Shown here: positions 63,802-64,000 of the stretch, piece after piece
How positions within the stretch are numbered: position 1 is the first letter of the stretch
Layout of the letters: every line of letters starts with the position of its first letter
Assembly: GCF_003820355.1 (NCBI RefSeq)
Contig: NZ_RPOK01000002.1
Coordinates: 496,001-560,000, forward strand
Reading direction: 5' to 3'
Origin: Paralteromonas sediminis
GTDB lineage: Bacteria; Pseudomonadota; Gammaproteobacteria; Enterobacterales; Alteromonadaceae
Length of the DNA stretch: 64,000 bases
Position numbers and translations under genes: made by a program
Notes under the pieces: model-generated
Database searches by the model: none
What the model was told of the DNA's origin: nothing
Seen by the model: only the letters and a program-made list of their open reading frames with translations

Positions 63802-64000
63802 TTAAGGCAATGACGCTGCGATAGAAAAGATCACAGGCTTCACACCAGCAATTATAAATTCAACGGCAATCACCATAATGATTAGGCCCATGAGTCTCAT
63901 CATCACTTTGATACCCGTTTCACCCAACAACTTAATAATATTGCCTGCAAAAAACAACACCCAGTAAGTGATGAACAATACTAAAAACACAGCCCCGAAA
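63802..64000 (-). CDS. MarC/YhgN-family membrane protein, C-terminal fragment
   Basis: The minus-strand frame is open from the window edge to TAA at 63802, coding 65 residues and running beyond the window. It has two hydrophobic helices with LGETGIKVMMRLMGLIIMVI, the last-helix motif of the MarC/NAAT family (Leu-Gly-x-x-Gly-...-Arg-x-x-Gly). The rest of the protein and its start are outside the window. Substrate of the family is not settled. Confidence 0.75.
   Translation of the reverse strand, partial: FGAVFLVLFITYWVLFFAGNIIKLLGETGIKVMMRLMGLIIMVIAVEFIIAGVKPVIFSIAASLP

Noticed and set aside
1-64000. CRISPR arrays, tRNA or rRNA genes, intact insertion sequences, prophage
   Set aside because: No spaced repeats, cloverleaf-like segments, ribosomal signatures or transposase, integrase or phage structural genes were recognised on either strand.

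Overview
The window reads as chromosomal DNA of a marine, aerobic, flexible gammaproteobacterium of the order Alteromonadales (Alteromonadaceae-like). This is inferred from family-level resemblance of the proteins (FNR/EtrA with a complete cco operon, RssA, DUF2987, Bax, a MaoP/HdfR pair, a GNAT-nitrilase fusion, DUF3034), dense short-gapped operons and a moderately AT-rich composition. No rRNA, tRNA, CRISPR array, intact insertion sequence or prophage was seen.

Layout. 0-5 kb: the start of an exported protein (minus strand, cut by the window edge), then a three-gene signalling operon: a histidine kinase whose membrane domain matches the plant/cyanobacterial ethylene-binding domain residue for residue at the key positions, a CheY-like regulator and a receiver-GGDEF diguanylate cyclase. 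4.3-8.3 kb: an MscS channel, MgtE, a 45-aa basic protein, MaoP and HdfR. 8.3-13 kb: a GNAT-nitrilase fusion, then an operon of RimK ATP-grasp ligase, AspA/AstE-like zinc hydrolase, RimB-like retropepsin and a small MscS protein. 13-18 kb: putP-proB-proA-proC, proline uptake plus the whole glutamate-to-proline pathway. 18-20 kb: an operon of an exported cupredoxin-like protein, a DUF3034 outer-membrane barrel and a lipoprotein truncated globin. 20-29.6 kb: a DUF1003 gene remnant, an unknown protein, a Na/Pi cotransporter, a frameshifted basic amino acid decarboxylase, an MscS channel, a patatin and an exported M3 peptidase.

29.6-37 kb looks accessory: more AT-rich, with long gaps, an AraC-family C-terminal remnant, an alpha/beta hydrolase, a LytS/LytTR two-component pair, an S41-type lipoprotein, a small membrane protein and a CPBP protease. 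37-41 kb holds a divergent pair with opposite c-di-GMP activities (GGDEF and EAL). 41-50 kb is transport and stress: a sugar MFS carrier, YjbR, DgkA, ChrA, SulP plus tandem Usp, a Kef-type antiporter and two complementary bacterioferritin subunits behind a Fur-like box and a good promoter.

50-59.3 kb is the microaerobic respiration block: an FNR-type box, ccoNOQP, a strong terminator, fixH-ccoI-ccoS, a DsbD_2/TauE-type membrane protein, FNR itself with all four cluster cysteines, and ttcA. 59.3-64 kb: RssA patatin, DUF2987, a Bax-like glucosaminidase, LysE exporter, CobB sirtuin, a sulfurtransferase with a reduced N-terminal domain, and the C-terminus of a MarC-family protein.

Several genes too short for a routine gene caller are described (45-aa basic protein, CcoQ, CcoS), and several starts are moved on the basis of ribosome-binding sites, a terminator or family alignment. 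Most striking are the ethylene-receptor-like kinase wired to a diguanylate cyclase, the RimK cluster, and the cupredoxin/DUF3034/globin operon.
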